This document shows, piece by piece, positions 26,001 through 33,685 of a DNA stretch of 53,619 nucleotides. Position numbers and translations under genes: made by a program. The notes beneath the pieces are model-generated. The model was not told the DNA's origin and made no database searches. It worked only from the letters and a program-made list of their open reading frames with translations. The DNA comes from Thermostichus sp047462415 (lineage in GTDB: Bacteria > Cyanobacteriota > Cyanobacteriia > Thermostichales > Thermostichaceae): NCBI RefSeq assembly GCF_047462415.1, contig NZ_JANSJE010000020.1, forward strand, positions 1 through 53,619, read 5' to 3'. The stretch's first letter is position 1, and the number at the start of each line of letters is the position of its first letter.

Positions 26001-27683
26001 GCGAGCATGCTCCGGACGGATCTCCAGCAGGTTGCCTTTGGATCCCAGGTACACCTCCAAAGACATCACCAAGCTTTCCCGCAGGGGATCGATGGCCGGG
26101 TTGGTGACCTGGGCAAAGCGCTGCTTGAAGTAGTCGTAAAGGGGGTGGGGCTGGGTGGAGAACACCGCCAGCGGCGCGTCGTCCCCCATGCTGAAAACCG
26201 GCTCCTTGCCTGTGGCCGCCATCTCCTCGATGATCATCTCCACATCTTCCGAGGAGTAGCCGCAGGCGGTTTGAACCTGCAGCAACTGCTCCTCCGCAAG
26301 CTGCGGGGCAACCTCAAAGTCTTGGCTGGCCAGCTGGACGCGGCAGGTCTTGAGCCATTCCCCATAAGAGTGTTGGGCCGCCACCCGAGCTTTGATCTCC
26401 CAGTTTTTGTAGAGCCGGCCACTTTGCAGATCCACCGTCAGCATCTGCCCTGGTCCCAGCCGCCCCTTTTCTAGGATCTCGGCTTCCGGCAGGGGAACCA
26501 CCCCGGCTTCTGAAGCCACCACCAGCAACCCATCGCGGCTGAGGGCGTAGCGGGCCGGGCGCAGGCCATTGCGATCTAGAGTGGCGCCAATGGTTTTGCC
26601 GTCGCAGAAGACCACCATCGCCGGCCCATCCCACGCTTCCTGCAGGCCAGCGAAAAACTCGTAGAAGTCCACCACTTCCGGGTGATCCTGCAGCTCCGGC
26701 TGGTGGCGGTAGGCTTCCGGGATCAGCGCCATCATCGCCTGCTGACTGGAGTAGCCCGACGCGATCAAGAGCTCGAAGACCGCATCCAAGCCTGCCGAGT
26801 CGCTGGTGCCGGGATCGATGACGGGTTTGAGCTCTTCGATGGCCTCGCCCCAGAGGGGATGGGCCAAAGAGGGCTCGCGGGCAGCCATCCAGTTGACATT
26901 GCCCAGGTAGGTGTTGATCTCGCCGTTGTGGCAGAGGTAGCGGAAGGGCTGGGCCAGCGACCAGCGGGGCAGGGTGTTGGTGCTGAAGCGGCGGTGGTAG
27001 GTGGCGTAGGCGGTGGTGTAGAGGGGGTTGTGCAGATCGCGGTAAAACTGGCCCAACACGGCTGACTGCACCATGCCTTTGTAGACGATGAGCCGGCAGG
27101 AGAGGGAAGCAAAATAGATGGAGTAAAAGCCGAATCGGCTTTCCACCTGCCGCCGCAGGCGCCGCCGCAGCAAATAGAGCTGTCGCTCCAGCTCATCCCC
27201 CTCCAGCCTGGGATGGGTGAGGAGCATTTGCCAGATAGAAGGCAGGGTTTGTCGCGCCATTGGCCCCAGGCACTCCGGATTGACCGGCACCCGGCGCCAG
27301 AGGGGCCGTCCCCACTCCGTGGTGGCCAAGTAGTCGTCGATGAGCTGCCGCACTGCTTGGCACTCGGCGGGATCCGGGGGCAAGAACACCATGCCCACAG
27401 CACTGCGGCGGGGATCCCAAGCTCGGATCTCCTCCCTCTCTGCCTGCAGCAGCGCCCAGGGAATGGCCGTGGCAATGCCGGCTCCATCGCCACTTTGGTT
27501 GTCGCCGCCACAGCCGCCCCGGTGCTCCATGCAGGTGAGAGCTTGGAGGGTTTTTTGCAGCAGCTCGTGGCTGGCCCTCCCCTGGCGATCCACCAGGAAC
27601 CCAACGCCGCAGGCATCCCGCTCTTGAAAGTGCCAGTTTTCCTGCAGGATAGGAACCGAAGCCTGGGAGCGATGGGGATTCAT
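23076..27683 (-). CDS. glsF: Ferredoxin-dependent glutamate synthase
   Basis: 1535 residues from ATG 27683. It transfers the amide of glutamine to 2-oxoglutarate using reduced ferredoxin, completing GS-GOGAT nitrogen assimilation. The mature N-terminus is the class II amidotransferase Cys (Cys25 in RDACGVGF, after a 24-residue propeptide). A central domain and an FMN-binding barrel follow, with HHDIYSIEDLAQLI and GGTGASPLSS. The 3Fe-4S cysteines are in CIMARVCHTNNCPVGV. A roughly 25-residue insertion between GGEDPERY and VKQVASGRFGVT is where ferredoxin-type enzymes carry the Fd loop and NADPH-type GltB does not, which decides the type. The C-terminal beta-helix domain is complete. Confidence 0.95.
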   Translation of the reverse strand: MNPHRSQASVPILQENWHFQERDACGVGFLVDRQGRASHELLQKTLQALTCMEHRGGCGGDNQSGDGAGIATAIPWALLQAEREEIRAWDPRRSAVGMVFLPPDPAECQAVRQLIDDYLATTEWGRPLWRRVPVNPECLGPMARQTLPSIWQMLLTHPRLEGDELERQLYLLRRRLRRQVESRFGFYSIYFASLSCRLIVYKGMVQSAVLGQFYRDLHNPLYTTAYATYHRRFSTNTLPRWSLAQPFRYLCHNGEINTYLGNVNWMAAREPSLAHPLWGEAIEELKPVIDPGTSDSAGLDAVFELLIASGYSSQQAMMALIPEAYRHQPELQDHPEVVDFYEFFAGLQEAWDGPAMVVFCDGKTIGATLDRNGLRPARYALSRDGLLVVASEAGVVPLPEAEILEKGRLGPGQMLTVDLQSGRLYKNWEIKARVAAQHSYGEWLKTCRVQLASQDFEVAPQLAEEQLLQVQTACGYSSEDVEMIIEEMAATGKEPVFSMGDDAPLAVFSTQPHPLYDYFKQRFAQVTNPAIDPLRESLVMSLEVYLGSKGNLLEIRPEHARLLHLRSPVLNEAELAALQRTPFSCRTLPILYPVAAGPEGLAAQVRALCQKAAQAVREGAEILILSDRGLSAEQALIPPLLAVGAVHHHLIQEGLRLRASLVVETAQCWSTHHFACLIGYGASAVCPYLAYEAVRQWWHKPKTQTQMAAGKLPQLSLAEAQLKYRTAIEAGLLKILSKMGISLLSSYHGAQIFEAIGLSQEVIELAFRGTVSRVGGMTLADLAREGMANHCRAFPELSAKKLENFGFIQARPKGEYHINSPEMAKLLHKAIASGQPDHYEIYRAHLRHRPPTALRDLLDFRSDRDPIPLEEVEPATEIFKRFATGGMSLGALSREAHETLAIAMNRIGGKSNSGEGGEDPERYIPITDVTPEGTSARFPHLKGLRMGDNASSAVKQVASGRFGVTPEYLLNARQIEIKIAQGAKPGEGGQLPGKKVSPYIAKLRRSKPGVTLISPPPHHDIYSIEDLAQLIFDLHQVNPQAQVSVKLVAEVGIGTVAAGVAKANADIIQISGHEGGTGASPLSSIKHAGAPWELGLVEVHHALLENGLRQRVILRVDGGIRTGWEVVMAAMLGAEEFGFGTVAMIAEGCIMARVCHTNNCPVGVTSQKEELRKRFPGTPDQVVTFFTFVAEEVRQVLAQLGYRSLEEVIGRVDLLCPRTDAALEKTQSLNLDYLLRTPPGFDPHQRPEWIDHELVHGNGPVLDEAILARPEVQKAIETCDTATVELPIANTDRCVGGRIAGTLARLYGDTGFARQGGLLDLRFVGSAGQSFGAFTLAGMRLTLTGEANDYVGKSMCGGEIVILAPPEAPRDPAENVILGNTCLYGATGGSLFANGQAGERFAVRNSGAQAVIEGSGDHCCEYMTGGVVVVLGRVGRNLGAGMTGGLAYVLDEEGNFPAKVNGEIVRIQRIQTAAAEAQLKGLIQEHYRRTHSPKAERILQNWERYLPLFWQVIPPSEEGSELTDPAQSQPVALPS

Positions 27684-27712
27684 GGGCAGAAAAACAGCTC
27701 GGAGTCGATCAC

Positions 27713-27743
27713 ATTTTAGAGTTGGAAAACCAGCATATCGCAA
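27713..27743 (-). promoter_or_regulatory. Candidate glsF promoter
   Basis: On the minus strand TTGCGA (27743-27738) and TAAAAT (27718-27713) are 19 nt apart, ending 29 nt before the glsF ATG. Spacing is slightly long. No GTA-N8-TAC NtcA site was seen nearby. The TTG codon that extends the open frame to 27743 is the first three bases of this -35 candidate. Confidence 0.4.
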
Positions 27744-27974
27744 TCCAATCCGACAGGAAAAGGGGTTAGGCCCAAGTCAGGGCTAGATTTTGCCAATAGG
27801 GCAATCGAATAAGCCAGGAAAGCCAAAAAAGCTTGCCATGAACAGATTTTTCGAGTTTTTTCGGCTAGCTTCTTCAGCAGACTTTGGACGATCTGGGAAA
27901 GCCAGGCCGTACATTCCAGCTTTTACTGGCTCCGCTTGCTGCAAACCGGCAGGTGGAAAGCTGTGGCTTAATTG

Positions 27975-29087
27975 TTATCTGAAGAAGTCAGAAAATGTAT
28001 TGCGCAGATCGGAGAGCCGGTCGTTAAAGCAGGTGAGCCGATCAGCGGTGGAGTTCACCATCGTCAAGTCTGCCCTGCCGGTTGTGCCCTCGGATCCCAA
28101 GAGGGGAACGCTCATGCGGCTGGGATCCGCAGCATTCTGGGAGACGCGGATAACGGCTCGCTCGCGGTTGAACTGATAGGCTTCGGCCACGTAGCGGATG
28201 GGCTCGCTCAAGCTGGGATCCACCGGCAAGCTGGGGGCCGGCAAAAGATCCACCAGCTCGGTAAAGGTGCCGCTCCGCAGGCCCACCACGGCAGCAGCCC
28301 CCAACTGGTTACAGATGGCGATGAGCACCGGTTCTTGGGCGCTGGCGCTAACGTTGGCCAAGGTGACGGTGACGTTGGCCCGGCTGGGTGCCGGGGGATA
28401 AGTAACCTCAAAGATGCGGGCGGGAGCGTTGCCCAGCTCGTCGCGGGCGCGGAAGCGAAGTTGCCCCCTGTAGGACAGGATGGAGGAGAAGTAGAGGCCA
28501 AAGCGGTCGCCGGGGCCCCGTCCGGGGATGTTGGCCTGGCGGGGGACGTAGGCGAGGACGGCGCGGCTTTGCCAGTTGTTGGGCGGCGCATAGGGCAGCA
28601 GCGGGCTACTGTCGAGGCTGGGAGGTTCTCTGGGAGGCGGATCCGGCTGGCCATCCCTGTTCAAGTCCAGGCCGTTGCCCAAAAAAGCCACCGAGCGTTG
28701 GAGAAGGATGGGGTGGTTTTGGTTATCGACCAGAGGAGGTCGCCCTTCCGCCAGCCCCGCATTTTCCACATAGACGTTGAAGGGGCGATTCAAGATCTGG
28801 TTGTCCCGCTGCCGCCGCACGTTGAACTGAAGGTAGGGCCCCACCCCGCCTGCTGTCGGGGATCCCCCTGTAATTTCAAAGTCGTCAGCTCGCAAAAAGG
28901 CATTTTCCAGCGGGCTAAGCGGAGTTGTCGCCTCGCCGCAGCCGACCAGGCCGAGCGCCAAGATCGCCCAAGCTGCAAAAGATCCCAGTTTGGGTTTGAT
29001 GAGATTTTGGATGAGAGATTGAAGAGGGGAAGTCGGGCCCGCACAGGTGGGATGCGCAGGCCAGCGGGCGAGCTCTGGTTTCAACAT
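27975..29087 (-). CDS. Lipoprotein of unknown function with a calcium-loop-like motif
   Basis: 370 residues. The ATG at 29087 has an excellent GGAGGAG 4 nt upstream. About 36 residues precede a hydrophobic segment (LGSFAAWAILALGLVGC) ending in a lipobox, so the signal peptide has a long N-region. The mature protein is beta-rich and has a DLNRDGQPD stretch (about residue 143), an EF-hand/dockerin-type DxNxDGxxD loop that may bind calcium. The C-terminal 120 residues lack recognisable motifs. It is divergent from the ABC exporter and upstream of glsF, with 291 nt between its stop and the glsF start. I do not recognise the family. Confidence 0.75.
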   Translation of the reverse strand: MLKPELARWPAHPTCAGPTSPLQSLIQNLIKPKLGSFAAWAILALGLVGCGEATTPLSPLENAFLRADDFEITGGSPTAGGVGPYLQFNVRRQRDNQILNRPFNVYVENAGLAEGRPPLVDNQNHPILLQRSVAFLGNGLDLNRDGQPDPPPREPPSLDSSPLLPYAPPNNWQSRAVLAYVPRQANIPGRGPGDRFGLYFSSILSYRGQLRFRARDELGNAPARIFEVTYPPAPSRANVTVTLANVSASAQEPVLIAICNQLGAAAVVGLRSGTFTELVDLLPAPSLPVDPSLSEPIRYVAEAYQFNRERAVIRVSQNAADPSRMSVPLLGSEGTTGRADLTMVNSTADRLTCFNDRLSDLRNTFSDFFR

Positions 29088-29313
29088 TCATCTCCTCCCC
29101 ACAACAGACATTGGCGACCGTTCGGCGCGAGCGGGCTGAGCGGGAAATCGGCGAAAATCCACCTGCAGCCCCTCAGCGTCGCCTGAACCACTATATCCTG
29201 AGCCTCGGTCTGGATCCCACCATCCCAGGGAGTCGGCGGCTACAGAGCTGCCGAGAGGGGGCGCCCCCCCTTTCTCCTGAGCGGCTTGATAGCCTAGAAG
29301 GAGCGAAAGGTGG

Positions 29314-30330
29314 ATGCCCATGTCAGATACCCCTGCAGTCTTGGTAGAACAACTCCAGAAGCGCTACGGCTCCACAGTGGCCGTGGCAGATGTCTCCTTC
29401 CAAGTAGAGCCCGGCCAGATCTACGGCCTTCTCGGCCCCAACGGCGCCGGCAAAACCACCACTCTGCACTGCCTGTGCACCCTGCTGCGCCCTGACGCAG
29501 GTCGGATCGAGGTGTGCGGGATCCCGGTCAACCAAAATCCCAAGGCGGTACGGGAAAAGCTGGGCTTTGTTGCCCAGGAGGTGGCCTTGGATAAGGTGCT
29601 GACGGGGCGAGAATTGTTGCAGTTGCAGGCCGATCTCTACCACCTGCCTCGCCCCTTGGCCCAAGAGCGGATCGCCGCTGTCCTGGAATTGCTGGGGCTG
29701 GCCGACCGGGCCGACCAACGCATCGGCACCTACTCTGGCGGCTTGCGCAAACGCCTAGATCTGGCGGCAGGACTGCTGCACCAGCCGCAGGTGCTGGTTT
29801 TGGACGAGCCCACGGTGGGCCTGGATATCCCCAGCCGGCTGGCCATCTGGGGCTTTCTGCGCCAACTTAAAAACACCGGCGTTACGGTGGTGCTCAGCAG
29901 CCATTACCTGGAGGAGGTCGACCTGTTGGCCGACCGGGTGGCCATCATCGACCGCGGCAAGGTAATTGCCGAAGGCACGCCAGAAGAGCTAAAAGCCCGC
30001 GTCGGCGGCGAGCGCATCACTCTCAAGCTGCAGGAGTTTGCGCCGCCAGAACTGGCCCAGCGGGGGGCCGAACTGCTGGGATCCCTGCCCTTTGTCCAAA
30101 AAGTGGTGATCAACAGCGCCCAGGGCAACGCCCTCAACCTCATGGTGCAGCGCAATGGGGAGGATCCCCTCAGCCAGATCCGCGCCCAGCTCGAGGCCCA
30201 CGGGCTGGAGATCTTCAGCAGCACCCAATCCCGTCCCAGCTTGGATGACGTGTATTTGGCGGCAACCGGGCAAACGCTCCTGGATGCGGAGCTGGCTGCC
30301 GCCGAAGCCAACCTGGGCAAAAAGAAGTAG
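29314..30330 (+). CDS. ABC transporter ATP-binding protein (drug/polysaccharide exporter type)
   Basis: 338 residues. ATPase half of an ABC-2 exporter: Walker A GPNGAGKT (41-48), Q-loop (GFVAQEV), signature YSGGLRKRL, Walker B VLVLDEPTVGLD and H-loop SSHYLEE. The 100 residues after the NBD form the accessory C-terminal region seen in DrrA/NatA-like ATPases. AAGGAG lies about 10 nt upstream of ATG 29314; ATG 29320 is an alternative. Its membrane partner starts 54 nt downstream. The exported substrate is unknown. Confidence 0.92.
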   Translation: MPMSDTPAVLVEQLQKRYGSTVAVADVSFQVEPGQIYGLLGPNGAGKTTTLHCLCTLLRPDAGRIEVCGIPVNQNPKAVREKLGFVAQEVALDKVLTGRELLQLQADLYHLPRPLAQERIAAVLELLGLADRADQRIGTYSGGLRKRLDLAAGLLHQPQVLVLDEPTVGLDIPSRLAIWGFLRQLKNTGVTVVLSSHYLEEVDLLADRVAIIDRGKVIAEGTPEELKARVGGERITLKLQEFAPPELAQRGAELLGSLPFVQKVVINSAQGNALNLMVQRNGEDPLSQIRAQLEAHGLEIFSSTQSRPSLDDVYLAATGQTLLDAELAAAEANLGKKK

Positions 30331-30384
30331 TTTTTCCCTGATTCCCGATCCCTACCTCATTCAAAACTTTGCAGGAGCCTTGGT

Positions 30385-31239
30385 ATGACCTCTGCTGCTT
30401 CCCCAACCCCATCCAACCCAATTCCTCTATTTACAGCCGACTTTTGGCAGGAGACCTTTGCCCTCGCCCGCCGCTTGTTTATCCAACTGCAGCGTCGCCC
30501 CACAACCCTGCTGGTCGGCATCATCCAGCCGCTGCTCTGGTTGATTTTGTTCGGGGCCTTGTTCCAGAATGCCCCTGCCGGCATTTTCGGGGCCGGACAA
30601 AACTACACCCAGTTTTTGGGGGCAGGGGTGATCGTGTTTACGGCCTTCGGCGGGGCCTTGAATGCCGGCGTGCCGGTGATTTTCGACCGGGAATTTGGAT
30701 TTTTAAACCGATTGTTGGTGGCTCCCCTCACCTCTCGCTTTTCCATTGTGCTGGCCTCTAGCCTGTTCATCGTCAGTTTGGCGCTGCTGCAGACGGCGGT
30801 GATCGTGGGGGCAGACTATGCCCTCGGAGCCGGGATCCCGGACGGGCGGGGCTTGGCGGTGGTGGCCCTGATCGTGGGCCTGTTGGTCTTGGGCTTTACA
30901 GCCCTGAGCTTAGGCCTGGCCTTTGCTATGCCGGGGCACCAGCAGTTGCTGGCCTTTATCTTTTTGGTGAATCTGCCACTGATCTTTTCCAGCACGGCTT
31001 TGGCTCCCCTCAGCTTTATGCCCACCTGGCTGCGCTGGGTGGCCAGCCTCAACCCGCTCACCTTTGCCATCGAGCCGATTCGACATGTTTACCGCAGCAG
31101 CCATTGGAGCTTTGCCGATGTGGTACTGCAGGCCCCCTGGGGCGACCTCACCCTGGCGGGATCCCTGGGCCTATTGACGGGGTTTGTGGTGGTGTCGGTT
31201 CTGCTGGTGCAGGGGGTGCTGCGCAAGAGTTTGGCTTGA
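30385..31239 (+). CDS. ABC-2 type transporter permease
   Basis: 284 residues with six predicted membrane helices and the ABC-2 signature region (LNPLTFAIEPIRHVYR, about 225-240). The N-terminus is cytoplasmic and soluble (first 40 residues), followed by PTTLLVGIIQPLLWLILFG. It resembles DrrB/NodJ-type exporters. It forms the membrane channel for the ATPase encoded just upstream; the two make a complete exporter if both homodimerise or co-dimerise. Confidence 0.92.
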   Translation: MTSAASPTPSNPIPLFTADFWQETFALARRLFIQLQRRPTTLLVGIIQPLLWLILFGALFQNAPAGIFGAGQNYTQFLGAGVIVFTAFGGALNAGVPVIFDREFGFLNRLLVAPLTSRFSIVLASSLFIVSLALLQTAVIVGADYALGAGIPDGRGLAVVALIVGLLVLGFTALSLGLAFAMPGHQQLLAFIFLVNLPLIFSSTALAPLSFMPTWLRWVASLNPLTFAIEPIRHVYRSSHWSFADVVLQAPWGDLTLAGSLGLLTGFVVVSVLLVQGVLRKSLA

Positions 31240-31263
31240 GCACCTCTGCTCAGGCTGTGCCCC

Positions 31264-31479
31264 TCAAAGCCACTGGCGGGAGACGGACTTCTCCAGCTCC
31301 GCTTGCGCCTGCTGCACCAGGGCCTGGGGGCTGTCCTGAGCTGGGGAAACGTCCAGAGACGGGGTGAGGCTGCGGGCTTGCAGGGCCATGTGGAGCTGCA
31401 GCTCGGTTACATAGTCGCGCAGGCCAAAGCCAGCGGCAGAAGAGGAGCGAGCTGTCGAAGAAGCGTAAGACGCAGACAT
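31264..31479 (-). CDS. Small hypothetical protein (71 residues)
   Basis: Open frame from ATG 31479, with only a weak GAGGG upstream. The N-terminus is Ser/Ala-rich (about 1-16), then GFGLRDYVTELQLHMALQ (about 17-35), which reads like an amphipathic helix, then a helical Gln/Glu-rich end. Its stop is 24 nt from the stop of the ABC permease. No signal peptide or membrane segment. Codon usage looks like the neighbours. I cannot assign a family and it could be spurious. Confidence 0.45.
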   Translation of the reverse strand: MSASYASSTARSSSAAGFGLRDYVTELQLHMALQARSLTPSLDVSPAQDSPQALVQQAQAELEKSVSRQWL

Positions 31480-31597
31480 CACGGCAAGAAGTCCCTCGCA
31501 AAATTGCCACCGTCGCCCTGCTACGCTATCACGCCCGCCCCCTTTCTGAGGGTTCCAAAGTGTTAGCTTTGATTAAGCTTTGCAAAGGATTTTTGTC

Positions 31598-32248
31598 ATG
31601 GCGGTTCTTGAAGATTGGCAGCGCTCCAAGTTGGATCCCAGCGACGATGCCTTCTTTTATGACTATCCCCGCTTTGTAACCCACGTGGATGCCGGCTTTA
31701 TCGGCCAGCTCACCGACCTGTACCGCCGGTATTTGCGGCCCCAGACCCGCATTCTCGATCTGATGAGCAGTTGGGTTTCTCATCTGCCGCCGGAGATGGA
31801 TTTTGCCCATGTGGAGGGGCATGGGATGAATGCCGAGGAACTGGCGGCCAACCCCCGGCTCCATCACTTCTTCATCCAGAACTTGAACCAAAACCCAATT
31901 CTGCCCTTCCCAGATCAATCCTTCGATGCGGTGCTGAATACGGTTTCGGTGCAATACCTGCAGCAGCCGGAAGAGGTGTTTGCCGAGGTGCACCGCATCC
32001 TCAAGCCCCAGGGCCTTTTCATTGTCAGCTTCTCCAACCGCATGTTTTTCCAGAAGGCGATTCAGGCTTGGCGGGACAGCTCGGAAGCAGAGCGGGTGGA
32101 GCTGGTCAAGCGCTATTTTAAGTCGGTGCCGGGGTTCGAGATTGTCGAGGCCATCCAGCGGCCTGCCCCCATGGGTTGGCTGAGCTTGTTGGCAGGAGGA
32201 GGCGGGGATCCCTTCTATGCCTTGATTGGACAGCGAGCGGCAGAATAA
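31598..32248 (+). CDS. Class I methyltransferase-like protein (type 11)
   Basis: 216 residues from ATG 31598, supported by AAAGGA 8 nt upstream; a TTG 18 nt earlier is less likely. The fold is a SAM-dependent methyltransferase: strand 1 is ILDLMSSWVSHLP (about 53-65), FDAVLNTVSVQYL (about 109-121) is the strand-4 region, then VHRILKPQGLFIVSFSNR. Motif I lacks the usual GxGxG (it reads DLMSSWVS), so SAM binding is either by a variant loop or lost. The N-terminus contains FYDYPRFVTHVD. It lies 76 nt upstream of thiL on the same strand. Confidence 0.75.
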   Translation: MAVLEDWQRSKLDPSDDAFFYDYPRFVTHVDAGFIGQLTDLYRRYLRPQTRILDLMSSWVSHLPPEMDFAHVEGHGMNAEELAANPRLHHFFIQNLNQNPILPFPDQSFDAVLNTVSVQYLQQPEEVFAEVHRILKPQGLFIVSFSNRMFFQKAIQAWRDSSEAERVELVKRYFKSVPGFEIVEAIQRPAPMGWLSLLAGGGGDPFYALIGQRAAE

Positions 32249-32324
32249 AGTTCTCCGGCTTGCCCATGGCACTATTGGATCCTGATATCCAGATCTCTCT
32301 TTCCGCTTTGTTTGTCCGCAAAAG

Positions 32325-33353
32325 GTGCCTTTGTTTTCCGGTCTTTCTCACAGCTCTCCTCAGCAAAGCAGCGATCCCTTTCCCCTGGAGATCTCAGCAA
32401 TTGGCGAGGCAGGGCTATTGCAGATCGTACAGCGCTACTGCCCTGACCAGGTGGTGGGGGATGACGCGGCAGTGTTGGCCGCTCCCAAGGGGCAGTTGGT
32501 GGTGACCACCGATGTCTTGGTGGAGGGGGTTCACTTCAGCGACTTGACCACCCCGGCCCATGCAGTGGGCTGGCGCGCGGTGGCGGCCAATCTCTCGGAT
32601 CTGGCGGCGATGGGATCCCGTCCCCTGGCTTTGCTGGTGGGCCTGGGCCTGCCGGGATCCACGCCGGTGGCTTGGGTGGAGGAGCTCTATCGAGGGATGC
32701 AAGCCTGTTGTGCCCCTTGGGGAGCGGAATTGGTAGGGGGGGATCTGTGTCGGTCGCCGCAGCGGTTTGTGGCGATCACGGCTCTGGGATCGGTACAGCC
32801 GGGGCGGGCTATTGAGCGCAAACGGGCCCAGCCGGGCGATTGGCTGATCGTAACAGGGCCCCATGGCGACGCGCGGGCCGGCCTGGAGCTGCTGCTCCAT
32901 CCCGAACAGGGATCCTCAGCCGCGGCAGCCGAGCGAGAGCAGTTAATCAGGGCGCACCAATATCCGCGCCCGCGCTTGGATCTATTACCCCTTTTGGAAG
33001 GGATCCCGGATCCTTTGCGCCTGGCCGGCATGGACACCAGCGATGGCTTGGCAGATGCTCTGGTGCAGGTGTGCCAGACCAGTGGGGTGGAGGCGCGGAT
33101 CGAGGCGGAGCGGATCCCGATTTCGGCGGCTTTGCAACATGTTTTTCCGGGCCAAGCCCTGGAGTGGGCGCTCTACGGCGGGGAAGATTTTGAGCTGTTG
33201 CTCAGCGCCGAGCCCGCGCTGGCCCAGCGCCTTCTGGAACAGTTGCCGGGGGCGACCTGGATTGGGGAAGTAACCGGCTGGGATCCGCAGGGAACGGTGT
33301 GGTTGAGTGACGGACAACCCCTCAGCCGCCAGCACGCCTTCCAGCACTTTTGA
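32325..33353 (+). CDS. thiL: Thiamine-monophosphate kinase
   Basis: 342 residues. It phosphorylates thiamine monophosphate to thiamine pyrophosphate, the last step of de novo synthesis. Family motifs in order: VGDDAAVLAAP (Mg/ATP site, about 44-54), TTDVLVEGVHF (about 61-71), AVAANLSDLAAMGSRP (about 85-100), GGDLCRSP (about 138-145), AGMDTSDGLADAL (about 233-245) and YGGEDFELL (about 285-293). The start is a GTG; no in-frame ATG lies before the first motif. No TPP riboswitch is evident in the 76-nt gap upstream. Confidence 0.95.
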   Translation: MPLFSGLSHSSPQQSSDPFPLEISAIGEAGLLQIVQRYCPDQVVGDDAAVLAAPKGQLVVTTDVLVEGVHFSDLTTPAHAVGWRAVAANLSDLAAMGSRPLALLVGLGLPGSTPVAWVEELYRGMQACCAPWGAELVGGDLCRSPQRFVAITALGSVQPGRAIERKRAQPGDWLIVTGPHGDARAGLELLLHPEQGSSAAAAEREQLIRAHQYPRPRLDLLPLLEGIPDPLRLAGMDTSDGLADALVQVCQTSGVEARIEAERIPISAALQHVFPGQALEWALYGGEDFELLLSAEPALAQRLLEQLPGATWIGEVTGWDPQGTVWLSDGQPLSRQHAFQHF

Positions 33354-33685
33354 GCCCCATCCCCCCTCTCCCTCTGGGAGAGGGGCTGGGGGTGAGGGCC
33401 TCTGGGAGAGGGGCTGGGGGTGGTCGCGTGAGCGGCGCGGAGCGCTTGGGCCTCTGGGAGAGGGGCTGGGGGTGAGGGCCGTGCGCCTCAATTCAAGTTG
33501 AACAAGTAGGCTTTCGGGCTGCCCAAAACTGCCCAAAGTTGTAGATAAAGCTACTCACCCCGGAAAAGGGGCTGACACTTTGATTCGATAACCTAGAAGT
33601 TATGGAGAGATCTGCACAGGGAAGGCAACTGCCCCTGCAAGGCCACAGACACCCGCCAGAACTCTGGAGAATTAGGAGATTTGCA
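33354..33685. other. 332-nt intergenic region with repeats
   Basis: Its first 150 nt hold copy 3 of the dispersed repeat, with three near-identical units. After 33504 there is unique sequence leading to a Shine-Dalgarno (TTAGGAG, 33673-33679) for the next gene. No coding frame here looks real. Confidence 0.6.
33363..33503. repeat. Dispersed hairpin repeat, copy 3 (three units)
   Basis: Perfect stem CCCCTCTCCC-TCT-GGGAGAGGGG (33363-33385), then CTGGGGGTGAGGG. The unit beginning CCTCTGGGAGAGGGGCTGGG occurs at 33371, 33399 and 33451, the last two separated by unrelated sequence. The right flank is CCTCAA-N7-TGAAC (33486-33503). It starts within 10 nt of the thiL stop. Confidence 0.85.

Noticed and set aside
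27790..28176. 128-codon plus-strand open frame between glsF and the lipoprotein
   Set aside because: Overlaps the end of the minus-strand lipoprotein gene and lacks a Shine-Dalgarno or domain.
10628..33503. CRISPR array
   Set aside because: The GGGAGAGGGG-type repeats are spaced irregularly, lack uniform spacers and sit at separate loci; no cas genes are present.
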